A stretch of DNA of 59,717 bases from Ascoidea tarda (nom. inval.) (taxonomy: Eukaryota > Ascomycota > Saccharomycetes > Ascoideales > Ascoideaceae), in contig JAKTTS010000027.1 of NCBI GenBank assembly GCA_030560485.1, positions 1 to 59,717 of the forward strand, written 5' to 3'. The notes below the pieces were generated by a model. It did no database searches. It saw nothing but the letters and a program-made list of their open reading frames with translations, and had not been told where the DNA came from. Shown in pieces: positions 28,017-40,592 of the stretch (positions are counted from its first letter, which is position 1; each line of letters opens with the position of its first letter). The position numbers and the translations under genes are program-made.

Positions 28017-31000
28017 TGAAGAAGAACAGGAAGAAGAGGAATATATTGATGACGGTGATGATATAATCATTACTAAAACTAAAAAAATTTCTCCCAAATT
28101 ATTGAATAAACAATTAAAAAATTCAAAAAAATCAATAATCAAAAACTCAAACTCAAAGAAAAATTCAAGCAATATAAAGACTTCCTCAGCTAAAAAAAAG
28201 AATCCAATATTGATAAAAGTTCCAAAAAAATGCAAAAAAATCAATTCAAAAAGCACACAAAAGAGATCAATTTCAAAAGCTCAAAAATCAAAAAAAAATA
28301 TCTTCAAAAAGGAAAAATTAAGAAAGCAAAACTTAAAAATTATTCGAAATCATCTGCCTGAAATTATAGACATAGACTTCTCATCTGAGGAAGATGAATA
28401 CAAAGAAGATGAAACACAACAAAAAAAACATAACAAAAAAATAACAACAACGTCAAGAAACAACTTTTCTCTTCTTGTTAATGACAATTCAGACGCTGAT
28501 AACCAAGACCAAAATGATGATAACGATTCACTATTCGGTGCAGATTCTGATGATGGATGTGGAAATGATCAAGATGACGACGATTCATCTGCCCCTAAAT
28601 ACATCTTCAAATACCCAAACGATGACGACCAAATTGTCTTACAAGCAAATAGTTTATCCGAATCCGAAATCATATCAAGTTTGAATGAACTCTCCCTTGA
28701 ATTAAGAGTAATACTATCCATTCCCCCTTATACTTTAAACACTTTTTTAAATTTCAAAAAAGTTTTTGAAAAGTTATTCATCTATAAAAGAATCTCTGCC
28801 AAAATCTTGAAAACTTCAACCATTAGAAAAAGATTGAAAGAGATCATGAATACTCCATCTATAATCGAAAGTAAATATTTTGACTTATTTAATTTTACTC
28901 AAGTCTTTGAAAAATTAAATGACGTCTATGGCTGGAATAAGAAATTATCCCTAATCAATGATAAATTCTTATTACAATCTCACAGAAAAAAACTTAATAT
29001 AATGAATTTAAGCACTGCCGTCACTAAAACTGTCAACACATCAATCCAGAATATTATTGAAGAACAACGTCTAAAAAGACTTGAAACTAAAAGTCTTCAA
29101 CTGAGAAGTTTAATTGATGATCAAAGTGACATCCCCAGTGACATTCCTAATGACATCCCTAATGAAATCCCTAATGATAATCACAATCCACAAACTGATG
29201 ATGACAAATTATATCAAACTGATACTAAAAATACTACAATCAACAATTATATTGAAAAAACCGATGCTACCGATAATACAGATAATATTCATAAAACGGA
29301 TAATATTGGTAAGATTGACAATATCGATAATATTAATAAAACTGATAAAACTGATAATATTGAAAATGTACTGAAAGTAGATCCGGTTAATAAAGCAAAA
29401 ACAATAAATCAGACTGAACAAATCGGTAAGACTGCAAAAATCAATGAAAATCTTGATTCTGTGAACGACATTTACCAAATTAATAACGGAAACTTAATTA
29501 ATAACAAAAGAAGCAAGATCAATCCCTCACTTAAAGAAGCAATAGAATTTTTTGAAGACGCTAAGAAAAATGAATCAGAACAAATTAGAAAAAAAAAACT
29601 CGAGCAAAAAAGGTTAAAAGAAAAACAATTTGAAGAAGAAACAAAATTAAAAGAAAATAAACTCAAGGAATTACAGGAAAAAGAACAGAGATTTAGGGAA
29701 TCACACAAGAATTTCAAAAGCCCTAATTCAAAAAGAAAATCCATTTCTTCGAGAAAATCATCTGTTTCAAATAAGTCAATTCCAAGCTTTTTAAGATCAG
29801 TTCATAAGATTGATACCACTATTGAAAGAAGGAATGAGGTTCTTTCAGCTCAAAAAGCTAAGTTTCCAGTGGATGAAGATATTAAAAAAATCATTCATCC
29901 TTCTTTAAATAAAGAAGTTCCTACTGGACCTAGTAATTATGATGAATCTTTTGAATCAAATTACGATAACACTGAGAATTACGAACAAAGTTATGATAAC
30001 GTTGATCATTTTACAATGGAACATCAGGATTATGGTGATTCTTATGGCGATTCTTATGGTGATTCTTATGTTGATCCGTTTGATCAAAATGAAAATTATA
30101 ATATAAATTATAACAATTATTCTAATGATAATTATACGGCTTCCAATAAAAATAAAAAATCATATTATAATACAGATAATAATTACAAAAACTATGACAA
30201 TCATTATTATTACACAGAAAATAAAAGGACTGATAATAATTATAAACCATATGAGAAAAAAAAATTTAATAAAAATTTTAATCATGGAAAAAATGATTTT
30301 AATACAAACAATCTGACAGAAAATTATGGTAAACAATCAATGAGATTAGATTCTAGAAGTGGTGATAGAAACTCCTCTGTTTATAAAAATCAACTAAATG
30401 CTTCTGGATATAGTGATAAACATGAATTTTTCTCTTTTGATATGAGATCAAAACATAACTATAATGGAGATAAAGGTAATTATAGAGATCAAAAACAGAT
30501 ATTTAATAAAAACAATCAGTTTCGTGGCTCACCAAATCCAAAACCTGGAAAATATGAAAATAGCCATAATAAAAATTACAATTACTCATATGGTAATTCT
30601 TATCATAAGAACAATGATTATTATAATAAAAAGAACCATTATGAGAATTATCTTGTTTATAATAAAAAGAGTTATTCCCAAGATGAAAACTATACTAATT
30701 ATCTGAATGCAAAAGAGACTACTGGTAGTTATACTGCTGAAAACTATGGTGATAGAAACTATGACGATAGAAACTATGGTGATGAAAACTATGATTATAT
30801 AGATGAAAATCATCTTGCTCAAAACAACTTTGCTAATAACTGCAACACTGAAAACTATAATGATAACAATAGCAAAGATTATCAATTAAACCAAAAAGAC
30901 GAAACTAATCAAAAAGCTAAGCAAGAAGTTGAACAAGAAATTGAACCAGAAATTGAACGACAAGTTTTGATAGAAGACGTTTTAAAAATTAGTAATAAAA

Positions 31001-34000
31001 ATGATTTGGATCTTGATGATTTATCCAAATCACAAGACGAAATTTCAATTATAGAAAGCAAGCCTTTAATTAGTGATCATGAAGTTATAGAAGATAAAGT
31101 AGATGATCCGAGAGCGGAATTGGATAAAAACTCAGATAAAAATCGAGAAAGGGCCGCTTCGTTAATTTTGTCAGCTCTTTCATCTCATGAATTTAATGAA
31201 CCTAGTGAAATTACAGAAACAGAGTCAAGCTTTAATACAAAAATTGATCAAAAAAAAAATATTCCAAATAAAAAACACGATGAACTTAGTTTGTCTACCA
31301 TCAAAAATGTGAATACACCTGATTTTATATTAAAAGAGGCTACAAATTCACAAATTAAAGATGTTAAAAACAATGAAAAATCAGATTCGAAACAAATAGA
31401 ACAGAATAATGATTCACTGAACGTTGAAAAAACTAAAACACAAATAAAGAAAAATAGTGAACTTGATAAAACTGAAAAAAACAATAAATCTGATAATGCA
31501 AAAGAAAAAATTGGTGAATATCCAGATGAGAATAGAATAGAGCCTAGGAAATCAGACAAAAATTATGATAATTCAAATCATATTAAAGACCTTAATTCCA
31601 AATGTGTCAATGAATCGGCTAAAAAGTCACATAACTTCAATGGTAATATTATAGCCAAAGATAATTCTGAACATAATTTTGACCTTATAGTTGAAGTTGG
31701 TTTAAATGAACAAAATATTGCTCAGGCCAATGAGAGTATCAGTTTAAGTTTTGATGAAATATCGATTGATAATTTAGATAAAAATGAAGAAAAATATGAA
31801 AAAAAGAACTCTTCAGATAAACACAATCAACATAATAAAAAAATAAAGCATAAAGTCTCTACAAAAATTAATCTAGGCAAGGAAACACAGGTAATTGACA
31901 CTAATAGTCATGACCTTGCACCTTCTGGTAATGACTTAAACATCTATTCAGTTAGAAATACAAATGTTGATCTGGATATCTACAATAATTCTTCTTTTAG
32001 ATTAGAATCAAAACCATCAACGGGTAATTCTTCTAAGAATGTTGGAAAAAACGAAACCGAAATTACAGACTATGATCTGTTTGAGATAAAGGTACTAGAT
32101 TCAAAAAATTATGGAACAAATGATCAAGTCGAGCATTATGAAGATCTTAGCAATAATTATGATAACTACAATGATCATAATAACTATGATAATTATAATA
32201 GTCCCAATAATTATAATCATGGAAACAATTATAATTCCGGTTATGGTAGTCTTAATGGCAAAGATGATGTTGGTGAAAAAGGGAGTCGTAATAAAAGGCA
32301 GAAAAAAGATAATACTGAACATAATACACATAAAAATTATATCAAAAATAATAAAAAGCAGGACCTTGCCAAAAATTACAAAACAAAGAAAAATAATTCG
32401 AATGAAAAACCAAAAACCTCTCTAAGACAAATCAAAGATAACAATCTGCATATCGATTTTAATAATAATGCTTTTATGCAAATTAATAATAGATCTTCAA
32501 AAGCAATAAAAGTTAATGATAATAAACAAAGAATAATGGGCAAACACCATCTTAAAGAGATAGACAAGCCATACAATTTTAAAAAGTCTGGTAACTCTCT
32601 TGCTTCAACAATTGAGGCGGATCAGAAATTGATATTGAATACAGTTGGATCTCAAAAATACAAAGATGACCAGGTTCATGACAGCATTCAAAGCATAGAC
32701 CATATGAATAGCAATCATTCTAACTCAAAAACTTCATCGGATTTATCTCTTTCAAAAGAAACTTTAAAAGAATTAGAATTAAATGATAACGATCGGAGTA
32801 AACAGAATAAACAAAGAAACCAGAATAATCCAAAAAAATTGATTTCAGAGACTATCACTAAAGAAAAATTAGCAAAAGAAAATGTTGAAAAAACATTGAA
32901 TATCAGTGATTCATATCATGGGCTTGAAAAAGTTGATAATCATCATGTTAATATTAATAAAAAAGATTTAGCTCTAGGTGACAAAAATGATATAAGTGAT
33001 ATAAATGGTATAAATGATAATTTAAAGAATAAAAATACGCATTCAAGAAGTAAAACCAGTGAAATATCCGTTCAAACTACACATTTAACGGATAATAAAG
33101 CTCATTTGTCAGATAAAACTGAAGAGAATAAAAACAATAATTCTAATTCTAAAAATTTAGATGAATTGAGTGTTGAGAATGAAAGTAATGATTGGGATAA
33201 TCTCGGTAACAGTAACAACAATTTTGACGAGGATAATATTATCAATGAAGGTATTGAAAAAATTCCAGCAAAAGATAATATAATATCTATTAACGAATTA
33301 GTTTCTTCTGTTCAGGATAAACCAAATTTGAGTAATATCAGTATTGAAATAGCTCAGAAAAATGATGAAAAACCTAATTCAAAAGAAACGAAAAATATTG
33401 AACATTCAGTGAGTAATCAAAAAAATGAGCAAAAGAGCTCTTTGGAAAATGGGGAACTTGAGGATATTGATGGTAAGTCTTTCGACAATTATGGCGACAT
33501 TGAAGAAACAAATAAAATATCAATTGATAATTATGATAATTATGATAATTATGATAATTATGATAATTATGATAATTTTGGTGACAATGATAATTATGGC
33601 ACTGATGATAAAAATAATCAATACGGTGAAAGATCCCAAAGTCAGATTAATGATGATAATTATGATGGTTATGCTAATTATAATACTTATGATAGCTATG
33701 GTGACTATTTTAGTTATGATAACAATGATAATTATAGTGAATATAAAAATTATGATAACTCTAAAAATTTCAAGAAGAATAATTATCAAAAAACCTACAA
33801 TAATTATGAAAAAACAAACAATCGATACAATGATCAATATAAGAGGCCATTATTAAAAGATCATGGAAATGATGGGCCCCCATTTAAGAAAAGATTTGAT
33901 AGCAAAACAAGAGATAATTTTGGATCAAATAAAATTGGGGGAAATTTTGGAAGAGGTGGATTTTCAAGAGGAAATTCTAGAGGAAATTCGAGAGGAAATT

Positions 34001-34257
34001 TCAGGGGAAATTCTAGAGGAAATCACACAGATCATCCAAGAGGTAGCTCCAGAGGTAATTTCAAAGATAATTTTTCAAATAATAGTTCTTCAAGAGGTGG
34101 GTTCTCTGAAAGAGGATCTTCTTGGGAAGAGAATTCCAGAGGAAGGTTTTCTCGAGGAGGGCATACAAGAGGCTCATCGAGAGGTGGCAGAGGCAACTTT
34201 TCAAGGGGTGGATTTAATAATCGAGGCAAAATACAAAAGCCTTCTAACCATTACTAA
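27373..34257 (+). CDS. giant low-complexity nuclear-type protein with RGG tail (2294 aa)
   Basis: One uninterrupted frame of 2294 residues; I do not recognise a full-length homologue. Order: a basic start (PKITRRKRL) with poly-Asp and Asp/Glu runs and Lys-rich stretches (residues 1-400); one folded-looking helical block at about 420-525 (TSTIRKRLKEIMNTP, FNFTQVFEKLNDVYGW), faintly like a TFIIS N-terminal/LEDGF-type bundle; a Lys/Glu coiled coil at about 715-795; then about 1400 residues dominated by Asn, Asp, Tyr, Lys and Ser, with YGDSYGDSY and repeated YDN modules; and a C-terminal arginine-glycine domain (about 2190-2290, many GRGGF, SRGNS, GRGN units). Basic and acidic runs, prion-like Tyr/Asn composition and RGG boxes suggest an RNA-associated or chromatin factor. 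This is inference. It is divergent from the hydrolase gene. Confidence 0.8.
33526..33580 (+). repeat. YDN-coding 9-bp repeat
   Basis: About five exact copies of a 9-bp unit (AATTATGAT) encode NYDNYDN repeats in the giant gene. Confidence 0.9.
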
Positions 34258-34633
34258 AAATTTTGCTAATTTTGGATTACAATTGCATAATTTGAAAGAG
34301 AAGAATTTCATTTTCAACTGAGTTTATTAATAAAATTATTATATTGATTGCTACTAAGTGTTGCGGTTTTTTTTTTGCTTTTCAATTCAATTCAATTCAA
34401 TTCATTTGTATATGTAGTGTAATTATTTATTTATTTATTTGCTTTTTATTTTTATTTTTATTTTTATGTTTTAAGAGAGCTGTTTGCAATGATTCAGTTT
34501 TTATGAATAACTAAGTATTTAATTATTAATTAATTTTTGATAGAAGTTGTAAGAGAGATTACAGTAGTGAGTTGAGTGAGATATTGCTCTGTTAAGACTA
34601 TAATTACAATTGGAATTGGAGTTGGGATTGGAG
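34258..34633. other. convergent 3' region giant gene / GPI12
   Basis: AT-rich with short tandem repeats: (ATTCA)n near 34382-34404, (ATTT)n near 34425-34442 and (TTTTTA)n near 34445-34468. Probable poly(A) regions; no gene is seen. Confidence 0.5.
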
Positions 34634-35551
34634 TTAGAATTGAACATGAATTAATTGATTGTAATTTAAAAATCTACTGAACAATAGCCAACCCCACCTA
34701 AACCAAACCATTTGAGAATCATGAGCAAAGGACATTGCAGCTAGACTTAGAATAACCGATGGAAAGTTGGATGAAATATCGACAATTTTTTCGTCAAATG
34801 ATGGGTTATTTGAATATAATAGAGTTAAATATCTTCTTAGTAGGTGGAAATTAGTTAAAAGAGTGAAAGAGTATTTTTGAAAGAAATTCAAAGAGTTTAA
34901 TTTATAAAAAACAAGTTTGTGGTGATTGTAAGATTTATTGAAAGATTCAATAAAATCAAGACAACCGTAGTATAGCGATTTGTGATTTGGATGGTTTGAT
35001 ATACCCAATTGATCAAACGATAGGAGAACGATGTTGTTGTGTAGTTTATCATTTGATATCAAGTGGTTTAGCTGGTTTGAAATTTTTTGGGAATCCCAAG
35101 TTATTGACATTGAGTCTTTGAAATCGATTTCATTTTGGATTACGTGAATAGAAACTGCATCCAAGCCTAAGATTACACCACTATGAACAATTTCAGAAGA
35201 TCTGATGTGGCCTAGTCCATCGTTGTTGCCATTGGAGAAACAAACGATACTTAGTGTATTGTTGTAGATTTTTTTGTTCAATTCGATTATCGAGGGACTG
35301 AAGAACATGACTTCATCGTCAGGATGGGCAATGACCAAGTAGATCGAAGCATTCCTCAAGCTGGGAGGAATTGAGTTGATGGAATGTTGGACAGCATCGA
35401 GTCTTCTGTCTGTTGCAAGCTTCAGGATGGATTTGTTGAAGGTGGAGGTGGATATGATGGCAGGAAGGGTTGTGGAGAGAAATATCCAGAGGAAGTTGAT
35501 TGCGAGGAACCATTTGAATATCTTCCTGGGAAACATAGCAAGAGCGACCAT
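34634..35551 (-). CDS. GPI12: GlcNAc-PI de-N-acetylase Gpi12 (PIG-L)
   Basis: 305 residues from the ATG at 35551, matching the 304 of S. cerevisiae Gpi12. The enzyme removes acetate from GlcNAc-PI on the cytosolic face of the ER, the second step of GPI synthesis. It has an N-terminal membrane anchor (FKWFLAINFLWIFLS), the zinc motif AHPDDEVMFF, SNGNNDGLGHIRSSE, and the second histidine pair in SNHPNHKS. The C-terminal SQMVWFRWGWLLFSRF is also typical. An ATG at 35650 extends the frame by 33 residues through a (GAAGAAGCA)n repeat, giving a Cys/Phe-rich stretch unlike the family, so I prefer 35551. Confidence 0.93.
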   Translation of the reverse strand: MVALAMFPRKIFKWFLAINFLWIFLSTTLPAIISTSTFNKSILKLATDRRLDAVQHSINSIPPSLRNASIYLVIAHPDDEVMFFSPSIIELNKKIYNNTLSIVCFSNGNNDGLGHIRSSEIVHSGVILGLDAVSIHVIQNEIDFKDSMSITWDSQKISNQLNHLISNDKLHNNIVLLSFDQLGISNHPNHKSLYYGCLDFIESFNKSYNHHKLVFYKLNSLNFFQKYSFTLLTNFHLLRRYLTLLYSNNPSFDEKIVDISSNFPSVILSLAAMSFAHDSQMVWFRWGWLLFSRFLNYNQLIHVQF

Positions 35552-35578
35552 CGTGGAAGAACGAGCTGTCAACACACA

Positions 35579-35640
35579 GCAGAAGAAGCAGAAGAAGCAG
35601 AAGAAGCAAAAACAGAGGAAGCAAAAACAGAGGAAGCAGC
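35579..35640 (+). repeat. GAAGAAGCA-type 9-bp repeat
   Basis: Tandem 9- and 15-bp units of GAAGCA/GAGGAAGCA just upstream of GPI12. It keeps frames open on both strands and explains the spurious N-terminal extension. Confidence 0.85.
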
Positions 35641-36583
35641 GCCTTATCATGCTGCTTCCGCTTTGGGTGCAGTACCTGTGGAAGTGAGATCGTCAGCGGT
35701 GTGTTCTACAGTTTGTGAAAGAAGGAGAACTGCAGAACCTGCGACAACGGGAGACAAGGCGCCATTGGCTGGCGACACAGGAGCAGGGAAGAGAAGAGAG
35801 AAGAAGCACAGCGAAGATGATGGTGGTGAAGCAGCCGAAGACGAGGAACACAGCAGAGAGGAAGAAACAGCTGGGGCTGCTGTTGCCTCGCAGCAACTGG
35901 GTGCAGCTTCGCTTTTGAGGACTCTCAGATCACCCAATTTCTTTTCGAACCTAATTCTCGTTGGATATCCAGCAAACTTTCTGAGACCACACTTACTCAT
36001 TGGCTCGACATTGATCAAGAGCTGCTCCTTCGTCGTTTGTCCTCTCCATGATACAGCCCACACAGAGGTTGCTCCATTGTTTGTCTGCTGCTTCTTCTTT
36101 GTTTTCCCAGCACTGCTCTTGGGCTTCCCCAGACACCCCTGCTTCTTATCCTTCAAGCTTGCTTTTGAAGCTCTCAACCATCTCTTCTATAAGCTGCTCA
36201 AAACTGCTCTAATTTTGGTTTGCCTGCAATTCTCCGGTTTACTCTCGCTGGACATCCTTCTCTATACTCGTTGTTTGTTATTCCTTAAACCTTCCTATTG
36301 CCATTATTCTACTAGTCTTATCTTCTTATAAAGCTGAGGTCTGTATTAGAGTTAAAAATAACAGCACATAAGCAGGTTTCGATAACAGATACTTTGCTAA
36401 GAAAATCTTTGGGTTTCATCGTTGGAATCTACTGTTTAAATTCATTGCTTTTGGAATTTCTGTTTGTTTGTCAGGTTGTTGTTGTTTTTTTCTATTTTTT
36501 GTCTAGTGTTTGCTTTGTTTTTTTGGAACATTGTTTTTTTGGAACATTGTTAAAGTTCATATACCCTACTCTGCCACTTCAAG
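35641..36583. other. divergent promoter region GPI12 / JHD2
   Basis: A GC-richer island at about 35640-35920 is followed by mixed sequence. Long overlapping frames (for example 35384-36331 plus, 35647-36177 minus) run antisense to each other, begin within repeats and have no motif, so I do not call them genes. A repeated block GTTTTTTTGGAACATTGTT occurs twice at about 36516-36551. Confidence 0.45.
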
Positions 36584-39500
36584 ATGCCTCTGCTTCACCA
36601 CAACACCCCTTCAAATTCACCAAAACCTACATCGGACGATACTCTATCTTTCGACGATTCTAATGATACCAATATTGTCGACTCTTTGTCAACTTGCCCC
36701 TCTGAATTTCGCTCAGAAATCGCTCATGCCTCTGATTTTTTGTCTGCAAATGACGCTTCCACTACTGCTCTCAATAATGACACTGAAATCTCAACCATCT
36801 CAGATTCTACCCAAGTTTCTTTAAATACTTCCTCAAACAAACTAATACAGGTTCCAACTGTTTATCCCAATCTCAATCAGTTTTCTGACCCGATTTCCTA
36901 TCTCTCTTCTCCTGATATTTTAAATCTATCCAAAAAATATGGCATGATCAAACTAGTTCCTCCAACTTCTTGGTCACCTCCCTTTTCAATTAACGAAAAG
37001 AGTTTTAAATTCAAACCAAGAATACAACAACTAAACGAACTAAATCTACTAAATAGAATGAGATCTATCTTCAAAGATGGCCTAGCCAATTTCCTCATGA
37101 TGAAAAAAAAGAAACCTCCAAGATTGACTCATATTTATCTTTCAAACAACACAAAGCTATACTACTATGATCTATTTCTTAAAATTAACCAATTCATATT
37201 GAAAAACCTCATCAGCTTGAAAATTGATGCTAAATTACACGACAACAATGGCAACAACACAATCTTTAATGAAATCAAAAATTACAAAAATCTCTGGTTA
37301 TCTCTAAATTCCATCTATAACTTGGCCCAATCTTCCACGGAAATATTCAACATATACAACTATTCAATTAAGGAATACTGCATTTTCTTGTACAAAAAAA
37401 ATAACGACAACCTCTTCTTGCTGAATCAATCTATCAATTCAACCCATTACATTATAAAACATCAAACAAATTATAAACAAAAATACTATGAAAATTATAA
37501 ACAAAAAACCCCTGACGATTCCGATACCGATGATTGGTGCAACAAATGTGGTTTAAATCAAGATGATTCCAACATGCTATTATGCGATGGCTGTGATAAG
37601 GGGTTTCACATCTATTGCCTAGTTCCTCCATTAACCAAGATTCCCAAGGGTAAATGGTTTTGCGAAGAATGTTTGATTGGAACAGGCGAATATGGCTTCC
37701 TAATGTCTGATAATTATTACTCTTTGGAAAACTTTAGAAAATTAAATGATGAATTTCGCAAAAAATATTTTAAAAATAGATGGTTGAATCAAATCATCCG
37801 TAAAAAATTTAAAAATATTCATTATGATAAATTCAGATACTCTAGTGAATACATTGATATACTAGAAAAAGAATTTTGGGAAAATTTAGTTAATAATGAA
37901 AATTCTACCGTTAAAGTCAACTATGGTGCTGATATTCATAAAAGGAAACCCGGTGAAATTTCTGGTTTCCCAATGAACTTTCCTTATAACGATAACCTTA
38001 AAGATGACTATTATATAAACCACTCTTTTAATCTAACTAAACTACCCTTTGCAAAGGGATCAATATTGGGAAATTTAAATGATTCAATATCTGGAATGAC
38101 CCTGCCTTGGATATATGTCGGTTCGTTATTTTCAACGTTTTGTTGGCATCTAGAAGATCATTATACCCTATCTGCAAACTATTGCCATACTGGCGATGTT
38201 AAAAAATGGTATTGCATACCTGCGTCTAATTGTACTAAATTCGAGGAAGCGATGCATGAAATTGCCCCTCATTTATTTCTACAACAGCCTGATTTATTAC
38301 ATCAACTAGTTACTTTGGTATCACCATTTGAGATAGCTGATCATGGGATTGAATGTTATTATGCAAATCAATTACCTGGAGAATATATCATTACGTTTCC
38401 AAAAGTTTATCATTCGGGTTTTAACTGTGGATTTAATTTTAATGAAGCCGTTAATTTTACCACAAATGATTGGTTCAAGCTTGGAAGTGAAGCGTTTCGT
38501 GATTATAAAAGGATTAAAAAGACACCCATTTTTGACCAGGTTGATTTGTGTTTTGATATTTTGAAATGTTTTGCTAAAGGAGATTATTTTGTTAAAAAAG
38601 ATGAGATTCATAAGATAAAACGAAAATCCAATGGAAATTTATTGCATTCCTTAACTTTTATACTAAATAGTGATGATGATGATGATGATGATGGTGATGG
38701 TGATAATAATAATAATAGAAATAACAATAGTAATAGTAATAGTAATAACAATAACAATAATATTAGTGACAATGTTAATATTACTGCTCCTACTAATATT
38801 AATACTAATATTAATAATGACAATAAAATAACAAGATATAATTATGATATGATCCAAAATGCCATTGAATTTCTCGAAAAGGAGTTTAAAAAAGAGATCA
38901 CTGAACGATATCGAGTAATTAGTGAAATTTCCCATCGAATCAAATACGTGGAAAATTTCAGGGTTGAGGAATTTAAGAAACAAGAAAATTTAATGAAAAC
39001 CAAGATTCAAAATGAAAGAATGAAAAATGAGTACAGATTATTGTATAATAAAGATGATAATTATTTGAGTGAAAGTGAAGATGATGGACATCAGCGGATC
39101 GATGAAGATGAGTTTATTTGTTCCGAATGTAAAACAGTTTTAAATTTTTCGTGGATTGTTATCAAGAAAAAGAAAACAGACGAAATTAGCGATAGAGATA
39201 AAGATAATACCAATGACAATGCCAATGACAATACTAACAACAATGGCAATACCAATAACAATACTAATTGCAATACTAATGATAAAAATAGTGAGAAAAT
39301 TAATGAGAAAATTAATGAGAAAATTAATGAGAAAATTAATGAGAAAATTAATGAAAAAGTTATACCAGAGCAATTAATAACTCCAGCCAATTCCCCAGTT
39401 AAAATTGAGACAAAAAATGAAAAAAGTTCAATTTTAGAATATTCAATTAAAACAAATAATAAGCGACAAAGTTTAGTAGATAATAAATCTCATACAAACA

Positions 39501-39850
39501 ATGTTAAAGAAAACATTAAGAAAAACAAAGTTGGATCATTCAAGAAAAGAAAAATCATGCAGAAAAGGGCTAATAAAAAAAATAAAAATAACAAAATAGC
39601 TAGGGAAAGAGCATATAGCTCACCACCAGCATCGCCTATTATACTAAAAAAAAAAATATTGAAAGATAATGATAATGATAACAATAACGAGAAAATATAT
39701 TGCTTAGAAGATTTTTTAAGAATTCAAGCCAATTTTGATTTTAGCAATGATGAAAAGGAAATGATACTTTTTATAAGTAGAGATCAGAAAGAAGTTTCTG
39801 ATTTATTAGAGATGTCTAATGAAAAGTTGAAAAAAGTGAAGATTATTTGA
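36584..39850 (+). CDS. JHD2: JmjC histone H3K4 demethylase Jhd2 (KDM5 family)
   Basis: 1088 residues against 728 in S. cerevisiae. KDM5 enzymes remove methyl groups from H3K4. JmjN lies at about residues 95-150 ([19 protein letters not shown]). A PHD finger lies at about 316-370 ([31 protein letters not shown]). JmjC spans about 480-640, with the iron ligands His522 and Glu524 in CWHLEDHY and His610 in FPKVYHSGF. The substrate-side blocks [10 protein letters not shown] and NEAVNF are intact. No ARID domain is evident, as in yeast Jhd2. The C-terminal zinc finger is only hinted at by one CxxC ([11 protein letters not shown]). Poly-Asp, Asn and KINE repeat insertions account for the extra length. 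The in-frame CTG codon at 38102 encodes the residue before PW in GMT-x-PW. Confidence 0.93.
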   Translation: MPLLHHNTPSNSPKPTSDDTLSFDDSNDTNIVDSLSTCPSEFRSEIAHASDFLSANDASTTALNNDTEISTISDSTQVSLNTSSNKLIQVPTVYPNLNQFSDPISYLSSPDILNLSKKYGMIKLVPPTSWSPPFSINEKSFKFKPRIQQLNELNLLNRMRSIFKDGLANFLMMKKKKPPRLTHIYLSNNTKLYYYDLFLKINQFILKNLISLKIDAKLHDNNGNNTIFNEIKNYKNLWLSLNSIYNLAQSSTEIFNIYNYSIKEYCIFLYKKNNDNLFLLNQSINSTHYIIKHQTNYKQKYYENYKQKTPDDSDTDDWCNKCGLNQDDSNMLLCDGCDKGFHIYCLVPPLTKIPKGKWFCEECLIGTGEYGFLMSDNYYSLENFRKLNDEFRKKYFKNRWLNQIIRKKFKNIHYDKFRYSSEYIDILEKEFWENLVNNENSTVKVNYGADIHKRKPGEISGFPMNFPYNDNLKDDYYINHSFNLTKLPFAKGSILGNLNDSISGMTLPWIYVGSLFSTFCWHLEDHYTLSANYCHTGDVKKWYCIPASNCTKFEEAMHEIAPHLFLQQPDLLHQLVTLVSPFEIADHGIECYYANQLPGEYIITFPKVYHSGFNCGFNFNEAVNFTTNDWFKLGSEAFRDYKRIKKTPIFDQVDLCFDILKCFAKGDYFVKKDEIHKIKRKSNGNLLHSLTFILNSDDDDDDDGDGDNNNNRNNNSNSNSNNNNNNISDNVNITAPTNINTNINNDNKITRYNYDMIQNAIEFLEKEFKKEITERYRVISEISHRIKYVENFRVEEFKKQENLMKTKIQNERMKNEYRLLYNKDDNYLSESEDDGHQRIDEDEFICSECKTVLNFSWIVIKKKKTDEISDRDKDNTNDNANDNTNNNGNTNNNTNCNTNDKNSEKINEKINEKINEKINEKINEKVIPEQLITPANSPVKIETKNEKSSILEYSIKTNNKRQSLVDNKSHTNNVKENIKKNKVGSFKKRKIMQKRANKKNKNNKIARERAYSSPPASPIILKKKILKDNDNDNNNEKIYCLEDFLRIQANFDFSNDEKEMILFISRDQKEVSDLLEMSNEKLKKVKII
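39293..39360 (+). repeat. 12-bp KINE-coding repeat
   Basis: Five or more copies of GAGAAAATTAAT encode KINEKINE in the C-terminal disordered part of Jhd2. Confidence 0.9.
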
Positions 39851-40521
39851 TTGAACGAAAGTATCAAAGTGATTATTAATTAAGAGAATAATGAATGATT
39901 ACAGCAATTCAATAGAAATTAATTTTTTTTAGTGATTTTTGAGTTGATTTAAGTTGTTTTTTTTGTGTAATTTTATAAAATTGAAAACAGTTTTTGTAAA
40001 GTAGATACAAAAACCAGTATAAATGGTTTTGTTTGCTATTGAAGTGGAATCATTTTACAGATTGGATTTTGCTCAAGTTTTTTTAGTCTTTGTTGTGTTA
40101 ATATATTTTAGTTTAATGAAATAAAATTATGATGTGGTAGAATTGGGAGAGTGATTTTGATTAAGAAATAAGAGGGAGTTACTGTAGTTGATTATAGCAA
40201 ATGTAAGAAAAGCTTTATGGAGAGCCCTAGGGTTCCTATTGGTAATTGAATTTAAATCATTCAAGTTAGCAAATTTACTATTGTTTATAAAACTTCTTAT
40301 TTTATACTTTGAAATGTTGAGGAATTATAGTTACAAAATTTGATAGATTAATAAAAAAGGCTTATAGATGGAGAGAAATATTTAAAGAGATATCGGAAGA
40401 AGAAAACCTCAAATTGCAGTGTTGTTCATGATAACTATAAAAGAATGGTTTTTTGTTAGTGATTTTTTGTTAGTTTTTTTTTGTATAAAATAAAAATCCC
40501 ACTCTTCAAAAGTAATTAGAA
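39851..40521. other. intergenic, JHD2 to tRNA-Gly
   Basis: AT-rich, with T-runs just after JHD2. A near-perfect dyad GAGCCCTAGGGTTC lies at about 40222-40235. No gene is seen. Confidence 0.4.
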
Positions 40522-40592
40522 GCGTAAGTGGTTTAATGGTAAAATTCAACGTTGCCATCGTTGGGCTCCCGGTTCGATTCCGGGCTTACGCA
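40522..40592 (+). tRNA. tRNA-Gly (GCC)
   Basis: 71 nt. The acceptor stem GCGTAAG pairs with CTTACGC (40585-40591). The anticodon stem CAACG/CGTTG holds the loop TTGCCAT, anticodon GCC. The T arm CCGGTTCGATTCCGG is canonical. There is no intron. The sequence is nearly identical to yeast tRNA-Gly(GCC). A T-run follows about 40 bp downstream. Confidence 0.97.

Noticed and set aside
35384-36331. 315-codon plus-strand frame across the GPI12/JHD2 promoter
   Set aside because: It starts antisense inside GPI12, is held open by the GAAGAAGCA repeat, has no motif and overlaps another long frame on the opposite strand.
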